Assembly (NCBI GenBank): GCA_013397795.1
Contig: VZTJ01005975.1
Coordinates: 4,385-68,384 of the forward strand
Source of the DNA: Orthonyx spaldingii
Lineage: Eukaryota; Chordata; Aves; Passeriformes; Orthonychidae
Length of the DNA: 64,000 nucleotides
Direction of reading: 5' to 3'
The notes under the pieces are model-generated. The model was not told the DNA's origin, did not search any database, and saw only the letters and a program-made list of their open reading frames with translations. The first letter of the stretch is position 1; each line of letters begins with the position of its first letter. A program made the position numbers and the translations under genes. This document shows positions 35,206-47,095 of the stretch, piece after piece.

Positions 35206-38200
35206 TCCTTAAGTGTTCCCCTGTTGAGATAGTGGCATGGCATTCCCAGCCACCTGACCTGATGACCTCGCGATCTAGGACTCAGAAGAGCTGTTGCAGT
35301 GATGCATGGCTGGTCCAGCCCCCAGAGCTGGGCACATAAAGAAAGTAATTTAAAAGTCCTCCTGGTCTGGCCACGGCCAGGAAGTCCTTCTCTGCAGTAA
35401 ATTACCTCTGGAGAACCCAAGTTCCTGCTGTAATGAGCCACCATCCTCCCAAGTGCTTTAGGTTCTTGTGTTGCCCATGAAACCATAAGCAGAAGCATCT
35501 GTGTGATGTGAAAGGGGTTTGGGAAGATGTGGCCCAGAACAGGGAAGGGCACAAGAGCCGCCTTCAGCTCTGCAAGCGCCGCACACGCTGACCACGGACA
35601 GGGTTTGAGTTTCTCACCCAGCGTATGCCGTGGTTTTGCAATATTGGCAAACCCACAAAAACACTTTCTGTGTAGGAGAACAGCACCTGGGCTAGGGCTG
35701 GTCAGGGCTGCAAAGCTCCCCTTGTCCCTGGTTATTTATGATCAGTAGAAGTGCCCACTGGACTCACTGTGCAGGTGACTCCTCCTCGAGATGCCAGCCT
35801 TGCCTTGGGTCCTCATCATCAGCCTTCATCTCCCCAAGCCCACTGGCAAGGGTGGAATCAGTACAGGGCTTTTTATGATGCAGTTTGCACAAAAGTTTCT
35901 TTCTGTGAACTGGAAGATCTCCTTGCTCAGCTCTCCGAGATATCTTCAGTCCCCTCTCAGCTCTGCAACTCCCTTGGGGTTTGCTTTGTATGGGACCCCT
36001 TGGTGTGCTGGCCTTGACATCTATCCCATGCCCTCCTGCCTAAGCCCCAGAGCCCTCTCCATCCTTGGAAAATCCTCCAGCAGCATAAGGTCTACCCACG
36101 GCTATGGATTTTTTGGGCTGTGATCTTCTATGTGCAGCTTTCCAGGAGCTGTTAGGGATTGGGAAAGGGGAAGGAGTGAATGGACAGACGAGTGGGGATG
36201 AAGTGTCTGGTAAACGAAGAAGTTTACAGGCACCAGGCAACGGGTTTGGCACTTCTGAAATCCTTTTACAACTTTGGTCACTTTTAAAATAATTTTTAAA
36301 TTTTGCAGACAGAGTTCTGGCAGTGCTGTCAGTGGCAGGGATCACTGCTTGTCCTCGCTTTCCAGCACATGGCCTGGAGCATCCACACTCCTGCTCTCTG
36401 CCCAGCACACCAGAGCTGGGCACAGCTCAGCCTTGCTTTGTAAACACCAAACTGCTTTTTAGGATTGCTAGACCAGCGCCAAAACCCAACACAGCTTTGC
36501 TCATAGCCTTCATGGCACTCCCTTGCTGCCACAGTCCAATGTGACGTCATTGATTGGAGAAGGGATCTGCCACCAACTGCAAGCTCAGAAGTGCCAATTT
36601 TTATTAAAAACTTCTTTTTTGCAGTGTGTGGGATATATCCATGGCTAAAAGGAGGTAGAGAAGAACATTCCTTGGCTCTGGCACTTGGACGTCTCTAGGC
36701 TAAACAATGTAGGGGAAGTTTTCTGTTGTTAAATACTTGGTAATCATGTGTGTATTCTAAATTTAGGATTAGTCCATTTTCTCTGTCATATGAGGGGACA
36801 AGGAGGCAAAACCAAATTTTTGGCAAGCACCAGAATAAAGACAGTCTTCATAACAGCCATAAAAAGATTGGTTTTGATAGGGATTTTGTTATTTCACTGC
36901 GGAAGTCATTATAAGGGAAGATCTTGTATCACTGTAGTTAGTCACCAGATTAGCTATTCATATATTTTATTGGTAAAAAATATGACAGGGGATTATTGTG
37001 TGAGAACTTTGTGGAAAAGAAAAGAGATAAAAGCAGTTTAACTGTCAGTACATTACGGCTGTGGTTAGCCCTGCATAGTGTTACTGGATGGAAGGAGACC
37101 GGGTCTCTGAGGACTGTGGTTTTTCTCTTTGGATAGACGTGGACCACCTTAGGGCTTGGTGAGAGGGATGAGCCTGGGTAGCTGAAAGAGGAGAGGCTGA
37201 AAATGAAAAAGGGTTTGGCATGGCGAAAGAGATGGAGACATTGAGGGAAATCAGCATTGTCCCCATGTTCGTGCAGAGGACGAGTCCTCATCCAGCTGCA
37301 AAAAGGCTCTTGACCACATGCATGTGGAAGGTGGTGGCCATCACTGCATTTCTGCTGCCTTCTTTGCACATGCTTCTTGAGTTTATTCACCTCCATTTTT
37401 CTCATTTCTCCATATTTTTGGCTGCAGACATTCAGAAGTCTTGGACAAATGGCTGTGGTAAACATACAAATTGGCTGCGCAGCGAGAGCGCAGGGGGCAG
37501 GCACGGAGCTGCCGCAGCAGCACGCTCCATGTCCATCTGCGCAGCACATGTGCACCAGGGCTGAGGCACCGCATGGCTCCTGGGGTGGGACGTGGAGCCT
37601 GGCCACCCAGCTGCTCCTCTGGAGCAGGTTGAAATGTGGTTGTCACGAGAAGATCTATTTTGGAGCGATCCTGGATTAATAGTGGGAAAGGCTTGAGGCT
37701 CCTCTGCGTGGCTGCTGGCAGCCTTGGCAAAGGTGGACCATCATGATGAGGAGGTAAGTGGGCTGCAGAAGAAGTGCCCAGGATGGAGGTCCTCCTTTGT
37801 GTCTGTCTCAGTTGGAGTGCAGGAGAATGGATAATGAGATTCAGGAGAGCACTTGGTTTGAGAGTTTAAAAGCCATGGCTGGGTCTATGCTCTTCACAAG
37901 GTGCTCACGCCAGTACTTTATAGAAGATACAGAGATTCTGTATTGTTAAGATGCCCTCACTGCCTTCATCACCATTCTCACCAGTGGTGCAGGATTAAAT
38001 TCTTAATTTATGGCTTCGTTTCCACAAAATCAAACTGTACAGCACCTAAGGCTCATACTGTGCCTTGTTTAGAGTCCGACCTGAATGTGTTGCCATCCAT
38101 CCATGCTCCTCCTAAGGGTAACTGCGAAGTCCCGCTGTATTTCATGGGCTGTGCTGTTTATAGTTTGCAGGTTTGGACACTTCAATGTCTTGATCGGTCC

Positions 38201-38290
38201 TGCTTTGCATGCCAAAGTGTTTTCATTAGCACAGCATTCATGCATGTGAGATTGTCGCTAACTGATATAATTAACCAGGATGTCAAAGGC
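35206..38290. other. Intron with no recognisable gene
   Basis: Mixed sequence. A 218-codon antisense open frame (36950-37606) was examined and shows no recognisable family. No young repeat was found. Parts near 36720-37050 are AT-rich. Confidence 0.5.
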
Positions 38291-38313
38291 TATTTGTTTA
38301 TTGCATATGCAAT
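38291..38313. promoter_or_regulatory. FOX motif abutting a 14-bp POU/C-EBP-type palindrome
   Basis: TATTTGTTTATT (38291-38302) contains the forkhead core TGTTTAT. It overlaps ATTGCATATGCAAT (38300-38313), a perfect 14-bp palindrome. The palindrome holds two ATGCAA-type POU half-sites, resembling dimeric POU sites, and equally two C/EBP half-sites (ATTGC/GCAAT) four bases apart. The flanking 38160-38330 reads as a conserved element. Confidence 0.4.
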
Positions 38314-39059
38314 GGCTTTTCTGGAGTAAGAAGCCCTTTCTGCTGACACCGTGTGAATTGGAACATGCTAAACTGGAGGAATAGCACTGAGCTGGAGGTG
38401 GAAGTTAGGAACAATGATTGTGCTTAAAAGAAGCAAAAATAATAATGCAGATTTGAATGGGTTTGAGTAAAGATGATCAATATGTGGAGAAAGGAAGACA
38501 AAGATGAGGAAAAAAGAGTTTGTCGGATAATTCCCCCCTTCCAATTACTATTATTATATGAGACTATAATTACTCAGAAACACAGGTGTCAAGTCTTTCA
38601 GGTGGATTGACTGAGACCTCCTTGGGTCTTCTGTATATCATTGACATAATTTTGGACATCTGCACAGTTTTTAAGAGATCTTGTCAGGAAATCTTTCGTT
38701 TTACTTGTTTATAAATAAATATTGCTCGGGTGGTCCTCACAGCAGGACTCAGCAGTTCCTACACTGAAACGTGAATTGTAGTGTTCATGTGTTAAGAATG
38801 AAAATGTGTAATTTGCAATGAAAATATGGAGAGTCACATTCATGAAGGTCTGAGGAAGTTCTGGGGGTTGATGGTGTATTGCTTCCCAACAAATCTGTGG
38901 CCTCCTGCTGCAGAGAGACCCCAATATCTGCCACAGACACCTCAGTGAATGTCAGAACCTCCTTGTTCCCTTGTGTTGGAAGTATTCAAAAATCCTTATT
39001 TAGGCATCCTCCTCTGCATCATCCAAATCATTTGCTTCTGCTGCCCTGGCTTCAGCTCC
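38314..39059. other. Intron with no recognisable gene
   Basis: AT-rich intron without repeats or exon-like signals that I can support. Confidence 0.5.
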
Positions 39060-39990
39060 CGTAATGCCCAGTCCATTGCTGCCATTCTGCTCTGCTTCTC
39101 TCTACTCAGTCCCACAGCTCAGCCCCTTTCCACAGGTGTTTCTGTGGAAGCAGTTAAACCATCAGCATTAGTTAACACCATCAAAAATGGCTTTCTTGCT
39201 TCCTCCTCTTCCCATCTCCACTTCTCCTTCCTTCAGTTGCTGGAATCACTGCCAATGGATGACCAAAACCAGGGCTGCATCTTCGACTTCTTGTTCTGCA
39301 AACATGCAAACAATCTGTACCTCCCTGTCTCTTGCCTTGCCCATCCCTCAACACATGATAGCTGTTTTTCACTAATCCTGGCTGGCGCAAGGCTGTAAAT
39401 TCCGTGGCCTGGATTTTCTCAGTCTCTTCTATCTACACTGTTTCACATTGATGCTGGATTTCATCCCTGGCCTTTGACCTTGGCTATGCTGTCCCTCAGA
39501 GCATCTCCCGGACACGTTCTCCCTTAGCACTCATACATCTATTCACCAATGCTCTTTGCCCTGTCCACTCCCCCTTCTCTCTCCTCCAGCCTTCCTTGCC
39601 CCTTAGTTCAGATTCCCTCTGAGTCTTCCTCACTCCTCACCTTTCCTGACCTATCTGGTCCTTTCCGTCCTGGGTGCATCCTCAGGATTCTCATCCCCCG
39701 CATGTCTTTGGGTCACAGGGGCTGTCCATGACACTGCACCTCATAAAGAAAAATCCCATATGCTGTGTATCTGTGCATTCCTCTCCCTGTTAACTTTTCA
39801 CCTGCTCCCTCTTAGCACTTTGTTGTTGTCTTTGGCTTATCTTGCACTGTAATCTCTGCAGGGCACAGTGGTCTGTGTGTTCCTATAATTCATACCGTGC
39901 CTGCTGCAATGCAGCCTTTGCGCTGTCGGGTACATGGGAACATTTCTAATGCAAACAACTAATAGCTAGGAAGGGAGTTAAAAAATTAGA
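39060..39990 (+). mobile_element. Probable ancient L2-type LINE 3' region, sense
   Basis: The segment is strikingly C/T-rich on this strand with the wording of L2 3' regions: 'gcccagtccattgctgccat', 'ctccagccttccttgcccct', 'cctcttagcactttgttg', then 'cactgtaatctctgcagggc' and 'cagtggtctgtgtgttc'. The last two correspond to the L2 tail 'gactgtgagctccttgagggcag ... gtctct'. The end is near 39990. No intact coding frame survives. Assignment is from remembered consensus, so the exact family is uncertain. Confidence 0.45.
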
Positions 39991-41984
39991 AAGGACTCCA
40001 AGCCCATGTCACATATTCTCTTGCAAGGAATGGGGAAAAAAATTGTTTATTCTGGCCCCAAATTTTAATCACCCAAGGGCTGTTAAGATAAAAATAGTCA
40101 GTTCTGCCTTCTGTTTATGGTATACTTGGTTGAGTGCAAGCCAATTTTGAAGCTGAACATACTGTCTGCTATTTTTGCTTGATTTTAGATTCCACATTTT
40201 AAATAGTTTCTTTAACAAGAAGCATATTTTCACTGATACAAACTTAGCTTGAGGAGAAGCATCCTGAAGTTCCAGCCATATTGAAGATCAGTGAAATGTA
40301 GTAAACTCTGGTTTTAAGGGTTTTGTTTTCTCCAAGAGCTGAAATGAAGAGTGTGTTCTGGCAACAAGTGCTGGCACGTTGTTCATTAAAAGCTCTCTTC
40401 CGAGCCTTGGTTCCCACACACATGTGCCCTCATTCTTCAGCGGAGCTTCCAGGCAATGGCATTGGCAGTGCTCTAGTCTGATCTTCAGCCATACAATTTG
40501 TCTTAATTGTCTACTAGCATCTAGGCAAGACTTAGCTCACGGGTGGCCACAGCAAGGGGCCACATGCAAACCGATGAGCTTCTTAATGTGGCCTGCCCGG
40601 CAATCGGATGATTTAATTATCTGTGCCCGTCGTAGGCTGCCTGGCTGCTCCCCATCCCGCCTGCCCTCAGGCACGGCAGGCTTAACCACATGCAGCCATG
40701 GGGGCAGCTGCATTTGATCTTCCTCGCCAACGCCAGGGTCCAGCCCTGACAACAGCCTCTCTGTTCGGCGCTTTCTTTCCCCTTCTTTCTTTTTCCGCTT
40801 CGTTTGGCACCATGCCCCCAGCATCATTTGTGTGTACGGGAGGATGGGAGAGTTGGATGGCAAAAACTTAGAATATGGAGTTGGGTGTTGACATTCCCAA
40901 TGATTAATTGATCCTCCGAGGATCCAAGATGATTTGCTGAAGCATCAATAATAGAAATCCTGTCATTATACACTATTTACTTGGTCTTTCTGCGGGAAGA
41001 CATCCTGTCTCACTATGTGTCTGCATCGTGTGTCTCGCACGGGGCCAGCCTGCGGCTTCCAGGGCACGAAAGGCTGGACTGTCACCCACAAACTTTCTGC
41101 CATCACATGGTGCTCTCACGTGCTGTAGAAAAGTAGAGCATGTCCAGTAGTACATTGATTATTTTCAAAAGCGACTCAGCAGAGCCCTTCGCTCTCAATA
41201 TTTCTGGAAAAAAGCTCAATCCCCTTTAACTAGCAGGGGGCACTGGGGTTGGATGGGGGCTGGGTGGGGTGTGGAAGGCAGAAGGATCATGGTCCACTGC
41301 CTGGGACATTTCCCTGCTGGAGAGCTGTTGGGACACTTGTGACATTTGCCCGTAGTGTTTCCTGCTCTTGCTGCATGTCAAGTAAGGGCAGGAGACGGTG
41401 TGAGAGAAGCAGTAGGATCAGGATGACCTCGTGCCCGGGGTAGAGATCAGGGATGTCCCCAAGGATGACCTCTTGACATCCTGATCTCTTCTTATCTGCC
41501 CAGGTTGAAATGCAGCTACTTGGCTGACTTGCTGCTACCTGGGAAGGCAGCTCTGCTACCTGTGAGCAAGAAAAGGAAAGTAGGTGACACCCAGGCTGGA
41601 AGTGCTGATCTGCTCTGCGTCAGAGGCTCTCCCCACCTCACCCTGGGTGTGCTGTTCCTTCCAAGAACCCTTTCTGATGATGGTGGTTGCCTTTCCTCGC
41701 TGCAGGGAGGTGTCAGCTCCAGTGCTTGTAGTGTTTGTAAGCTCCTCCCTGCATGTACCAGTGGGAGTGTCATTGATAACACTCCTCATGGGAGCATCTC
41801 AAAGGCTTTGGGAGCTACGAATAATGCTTCAAGCTTCTAGTCTGTACCGTGATCTCGGTCTCATTGCCCTCCTGCCTCCTGGATGCTCCAAACATGGAGT
41901 ATTCCAATATCACAGAATCTTTAGAAATGTTGGGGAAAGGAGAGGTGGCCAATGCCATGCAGAGCCCTCCCAGGGATGAGTGCA
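39991..41984. other. Intron with no recognisable gene; G-quadruplex motif inside
   Basis: No exon or gene recognised. It contains the G-run cluster at 41236-41269 (listed separately). The part 41909-41984 begins with 'atcacagaatctttagaa' and may be a degraded second CR1-type tail next to the better copy that follows. Confidence 0.45.
41236..41269 (+). other. G-quadruplex-forming motif
   Basis: Five G-runs of 5, 4, 5, 3 and 4 separated by loops of 4, 6, 2 and 1 nt. This meets the standard G3+N1-7 rule and lies on the strand that would be the NFIA transcript, so an RNA quadruplex is also possible. Confidence 0.7.
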
Positions 41985-42255
41985 CTTCATAGAATGGTTT
42001 GGGTTGGGAGGGACCTTGAAGCTCATCTCATTCCACCCCCTGCCATGGGCAGGAACACATTCCACTAGACCAGGTAACTCCAAACCCCATCCATCCTGGC
42101 CTTTAACACTTCCAGGAACTCAGCATCCACAACTTCCCTGGGCAGCCTGTTCCAGTGCCTCATCATCCTCAGGACAAAGAATATCTTCCTAACATCTAAT
42201 CTAAGTTTCTCCCCTTTTAGTTTAAAACCGTTTCCCCTTTTGCTATCACTATCTG
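41985..42255 (-). mobile_element. CR1 retrotransposon 3' region, antisense
   Basis: 'catagaatggtttgggttgg', 'gagggaccttgaagctcatc', 'ccatgggcaggaacacattc', 'cactagaccaggtaactcca', 'ttccctgggcagcctgttcc' and 'cttcctaacatctaatctaa' follow the reversed CR1 3' region. The 'actagaccagg' wording belongs to a different, older CR1 subfamily from the copies at 34533 and 44671. Truncated, non-coding. Confidence 0.93.
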
Positions 42256-42713
42256 CTTGTGTGGAAAAAAAAAAAAACCAAACACTTTCACAGCTCTATG
42301 CCAAGGCAGAATTTTATCCAGGGATTTTGTGGTATTTTTCATCTGTACTAAGTGTAGGGGAGTCAAACATTTTCAGGTGGTGTCAGTCTCTAATGCTAAG
42401 CCAAGAAAGGCTGTCCTTTGGGTAGTTAATGCATCTCAGACCTGCTGGTAGAATATAAAGTCTTAAACATTATTAATGCTTTAGCAGACACCTCAGGAAG
42501 CATTCATACTCCTCTCTTCATTTTGCTTTCATGCAGGACGGTGCCTGGGGTGAAAGTATTTCACAGAGCTGGGAAAAGGGCATCAAAAGTGCTCGTGTCT
42601 GCCAGGCACCGAGGATATTTTATTATTTCATTGGTGTGGCTCGAGTTCAGCTCCTGGATCCTGCTCACTGGGTTGTTTTGATGTGTTTCACTTTCTGAAA
42701 ATAGTGATAGTTT

Positions 42714-42888
42714 TGGAACAGGCTGCCCAGGGAAGTGGTGGAGTCACGGTCCCTGGAAGTGTTCACAAACCATGTAGATGTGGTGCTTGGGGACATGGGT
42801 TAGTGGTGGGCTTGGCAGAGCTGGGGGAACAGTTGGACTGGATGATCTTAGAGGGCTTTTCCAACTTTAATGATTCTGTGATCCTGAA
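42714..42888 (+). mobile_element. CR1 retrotransposon 3' end, sense
   Basis: 'ggaacaggctgcccaggga', 'agtggtggagtcacggtccc', 'tggaagtgttcacaaaccat', 'gactggatgatcttagaggg' and 'ttccaactttaatgattctg' match the 3' end of a CR1 subfamily common across birds. It ends in the degenerate octamer tail. About 175 bp, 5'-truncated. Confidence 0.95.
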
Positions 42889-44670
42889 AATAGTCTTGAG
42901 TCATGGCCAGATCAGGGATGCTTGTCCCCTGCACCTCTTATGTGCCTCTGGAAGCCCTCTTTGCACAGATCCTTGGCGTGCCAGCCCAGGGAGAAGGTGG
43001 CTGCACGTCCCCAGGGCATTCTGGCCACCCTGCCATGGTGTGCTCCACGTCCCATGCAGGTCCCTGCAGCCACCTCCACCACAGCTCCCAAATTATCCCG
43101 CTGCATGGCGTGCAAGGCACGAGCAAACCTGCAACAGCGAGATGGGGTGGCAGGACGGGACAGCTGATTTTAATTATTTTATATATAAATAACTTGCAGA
43201 TAGTTTGCAAGTTTGGCAATAGCTGCCGGCGTAGCAATGTGACCTTGTTACTCTTACCCCATTCCTCCGGGTGTTTGTCTCACTCACTTGTTTTTCCGTG
43301 TCTTAAATTAGATTGCAAGTGGTCAGGGAAGGGGCCAGGGCTGCCCCTGCCCTGCACAGTCCCACAGCAGAAACAACAACAAATGGGGATAGGACATGGA
43401 TTTGGGATCTGCTGAGTCCCTGGAGATATGAAAGCCCCAAGTGCTGTGTTTTTCCTCAGGATGGTGCAGTCAGTCCCCATCCTCCAGCTCCATGTGAGGC
43501 TCTTTGCAGGAAGCAGGGCACAAAGTGGGGGCTGCTGCATCATTCCTGAGGGATGTAGGGATGAGGAGGGGGACGGGTGTCCTGGATTTTAGCACTTTGG
43601 GGAGTTTATTAGTGTTGACAGTGTGTGAACTTGACATCCTTTGTAATAATGCGGTTTTAAAATCTGCATTATTCATGCGCGCTGTTTGAATACGGGCCCA
43701 CTGTGTAAGTTCGGGAGGAAAATTAATTAAATAAATGTCAGCATCCTTGAAGAGCACGTGAGATTTCACATTGCAGGATAACAGCTCCGGCTGCTTTAAC
43801 CACCAAAGGGAGTAAAGGGTGGGAAGGGGAAGATCTGCACTTAGGTGAATAGCCTTTCCCTCACCAACTCCTGAGTAAAGCTGAAAAGATTAGAAAGAAA
43901 TTAATCCAGCCACACAGATCACTAATATTTCATATTTTTATTAATAATTGTCATTTGTTCTACTGTTTATTTATATGCACTGGATGATTCTGAATGATTT
44001 TATCCTGGAAAACACCCATTTACTCTTAGGTTAAGGTTTAAAATTAAAGCGTAGAGCAGATAGCTGAGGATGCACTGGCTGGATAAGCCAGACAACTGCA
44101 CCAGTGGGTGGACAGGGAATTACATCCATGAATATTATTTGCAAGAGTAATAGAGTTATAAAAGTTGTGTTTCTGCTGAAGCACCCAGCGAAGGGTGATG
44201 ACACAAATAATGCCGGGATAGAACAGGAAATCAAGGTTTTAAGTGAAGCTTGTAGATATTTCTAGAGAGGAGGATTTACCTTTAATTCTCTAGCTGGAGG
44301 CTGCATCTTTCCGGGCTGGGAATAATGGCAGGATTGACCAGGGGTGCTTTTTTTGAACACAGTGCTTCTGCAGAGCAGGAAGAGGTAAAATAGTAGGTAT
44401 TGCAAGGGAAAATGCTATGTAGTTAAAAAATATGAAAAGAAAGAAAATTCTGCTTGTTAGGTCAAATCAACACTTTGTTCTGGTTGCTGTAGTTGTTCTC
44501 AGAAGGAAGGGAACAACTTCCTTCTTGCTGAAGGAAGGCGTAGGTATGCACCCCTGGAGTTCACTGAGCTCATACACCAAGGGCTTGACTTTCTTGGTGC
44601 CTGGTGTTTACATGACCCTCCAAATTCATTAATACCTCTGTGCAGGACCTTCCCACTAAAGTGTGTTTAG
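42889..44670. other. Intron with no recognisable gene
   Basis: A possible MIR/L2-type tail lies at 43262-43350 (listed separately). The part 43900-44060 is AT-rich and enhancer-like. Open frames on both strands near 42900-43250 are overlapping, unrecognised and lack splice-site support. Confidence 0.45.
43262..43350 (+). repeat. Possible ancient SINE/LINE tail
   Basis: 'gtgtttgtctcactcacttg', then 'gtcttaaattagattgcaag' and 'tggtcagggaaggggccagg' resemble the old amniote tail 'cttagattgtaagctctttggggcagggac'. Short and diverged, so only suggestive. Confidence 0.35.
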
Positions 44671-44886
44671 TAGAATCCGAGAATCCCAGGATGGTTTGGA
44701 CTGGAGGGACCTTAATGCCCATCCAGTCCCACCCCTGCCATGGGACACCTTCCACTATCCCAGGTTGCTCCAAGCCCCATCCAACCTGGCCTTGGACACG
44801 TCCAGGGATCCAGGGCAGCCACAGCTTCTCTGGGCAACCTGTGCCAGGGCCACACCACCTTCAAAGGGAAGAAATTTCTGTTAAAT
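44671..44886 (-). mobile_element. CR1 retrotransposon 3' region, antisense
   Basis: 'tagaatccgagaatcccagg', 'gcccatccagtcccacccct', 'ccactatcccaggttgctcc', 'aacctggccttggacacgtc' and 'cacagcttctctgggcaacc' reproduce the reversed CR1 3' end in the songbird-type wording. About 216 bp, truncated, non-coding. Confidence 0.95.
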
Positions 44887-46259
44887 GGGAGAAGCCTTTC
44901 TTCCCAAGTGAGCAGGGCAGGGCACTAAAGGGCTGGTCTGCACCAACATGAGGATCCAGAGCTGCTCTTGAGGTGGGTGCAGTGAGTGGCTGGGATGGTC
45001 TGTGGTACGCTGCACCTGTGAAATAAATTGAAAAAAAAAAAAAAAGGAATTGGGAGTGCCACAGTGATTGTGCACAGGTCTACTCCCAAAGTCAAGTGTA
45101 CATAAAGTCCTTGCAGCACTCCAGTGATTTTGAATTGCTTGACATTGTGGGAGCGCTCCAATCTCGGTCTCTTTGAACCTTAAGAGCATCGGTGTTATCT
45201 GAAGCACAGAATCATTTTATAACCCAGGCAAACAACATCCTCACCTCCCGGGTTTGAATGCGAGGATGTGTGGTTACACACACCCGTGCTCACAGTTAAT
45301 GCGGGGGGAGAGGGAGGAATCCGTGCCAGCAGGAGAGCCCGGAATGCGCTTTCCCACTAATGCTGTGAAGCAACAAAATCAGATTGCAGCCCATGAATGT
45401 CCCGTCACTGAGAAAGGGGAGTTTAGAAATAGCCCCACAGATAAAGGAGGGCATTTATCCCCACGATTGTTTGGCAGAAAAAGCAATTTTCATAGTCTGC
45501 TGATGGTCAGTCGGGAACGTGCTGCAAGGGGCCCGCAGTTGTCTCGGATGGAGCTGACGGTTTTACTGGCCGAGTTTTGTTTCAACTTAATGAAGTAAGT
45601 ACTTTGCCTGCGTCCAGACGCTGACGGGGAAGGTTTGTAAACTCCTCGCCTTTGTTGGGGTGACTGAAGTATTTTTTTCTTCTTTTTAACCAGCCATTTT
45701 TGTTTCTTCTCAAATTCGTTGCCATAGACAAAGGGTGCGTTTACTGTTAAAAAAAAAAAAAAAAAAGGAAGAAAAAACCCAGAAAGGCTTTAAACCTGGT
45801 TTGCATCTTGAGTCCTGAAAAGCCCATTTTTTATGCAGGGGAAGAAGAGAGCCTTAGAAAAGGCAGGAGGCAGGGACGGAGGCGAGGGGGTGGGGAGCCG
45901 GAGATTTATGGTCCTTTGAAGGCAGCTTTTCTGCCCAGCATCCTGCCTGGGTGCCGTGGGCTGCAGTGGTGGGACCAGGCTGGAACCTGCACCTCACCAG
46001 GAGCCAGACCCAGCAGGGACCCAATGGGGACACAGGTCCTGCCACATCCCCAGGACCTCCCAGGGCCACTGATCTTACACCCCCCTCAGCCAATGCGGAT
46101 GTTTAGTTTGAGATCATCACACAGCCTGAGGTTTTTGAGGTTGTTTTGTTTTTTTTAACTCGATGTGGAAGCGGCTGTTTGATACCAGCCTGTGCTGGAG
46201 CACAGCAGCCTGCCCGTGCTCCAGGAGAGGGGCGCATGAGCAGCCCAAATCCTGCCCAG
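44887..46259. other. Intron with no recognisable gene
   Basis: It contains poly(A) runs near 45029-45045 and 45749-45766 (18 A). The part 45250-45600 has an open frame of 114 codons ending at a GTAAGT-like site, but no acceptor, homology or protein-like motif supports it. Confidence 0.45.
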
Positions 46260-47095
46260 CAATACAATAATAATTGAAGATATTTAAAAATGTATGTATC
46301 TTCCATCTTTCCCATATGTGCTCCTTAGGCAACATGACCTTATGTGGCCATTATCTGACCTCTCTTACACTTGGATTACTCGGTACAAAGCAAATTTATG
46401 GTTGTTTATTCTCTCCTCCTATCAGCTATTAGTGCCTAATCATATGGTCTATCGATCAAGTGATTAATCGCCTGCCTAAAGAGGCAGCAGGTCCCGGGGA
46501 ATGCTGCACTGCACCAGCCTGAACTTCAACCTCTTATACAAACCGTCGGAGTAAAGGCATTAGTCACTGCCTGCAGCCCGGGGCTGGAATGCCGCGGGAA
46601 CGCCAGGAGGTAAAGCCCCCGGCTTTCTTCAGCAGCCGACTTTGTATTTCCCTTTCTTAATGGATAAAACTCCACCTAACTGAGCGGGCATACAGTTGTA
46701 AATGGGATGATTTCCAATGCATCCTATAAATAATGATCAAAGAGGAAAATATGTGGGCCTTATTACAACAGTGCCCGCTAGTGCTGCTATAATTAAGGGT
46801 CTGTCAGCATTTCTATTATAAACCCTTATTTTCAAGGGTTTATAACTCGGCCATAAAATTTTGCTCTGGCTGAGACTTGGCATAAAACGTCCCAGCATGT
46901 GACCAGTTTTTCTTGTTACCAAATTGTTAAAATCCTAACGATCAGCCCCATTTTAGTTATAACAACATCCAAGCACCTTTGTGTTTCAGAACCACTTTTA
47001 CTTCTTAAACAAGCTGCTTACTATTAAATCGAAATTAGCATTTGAAATCAAAAGTGCGCACTGAGCCTCTCTGCTCTTTATTTTAACCAGCCTTA
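46260..47095. promoter_or_regulatory. Candidate conserved enhancer block with perfect hairpin
   Basis: About 830 bp, repeat-free and mostly AT-rich with a GC-richer middle. It is dense in motifs: TAAT cores (agtgattaatcgcctgcc), a TCF/LEF-type gatcaaag near 46734, and CCATAAA (HOX/CDX type) at 46851. A perfect 12-bp inverted repeat TTATAAACCCTT/AAGGGTTTATAA lies at 46816-46827 and 46834-46845 with a 6-nt loop. Enhancer function is inferred from texture. Confidence 0.4.

Noticed and set aside
36950..37606. 218-codon open frame on the minus strand
   Set aside because: No recognisable domain, unusual Cys/His-rich low-order composition, no promoter or splice support. Long chance frames are expected in 64 kb on six frames.
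45254..45598. 114-codon open frame ending at a GTAAGT-like site, considered as an exon
   Set aside because: No acceptor with a pyrimidine tract in the right place, no protein-like motif, and the GTAAGT overlaps the stop region.
45749..45766. A18 run considered as the tail of a processed pseudogene
   Set aside because: No coding-like sequence or target-site duplication upstream.
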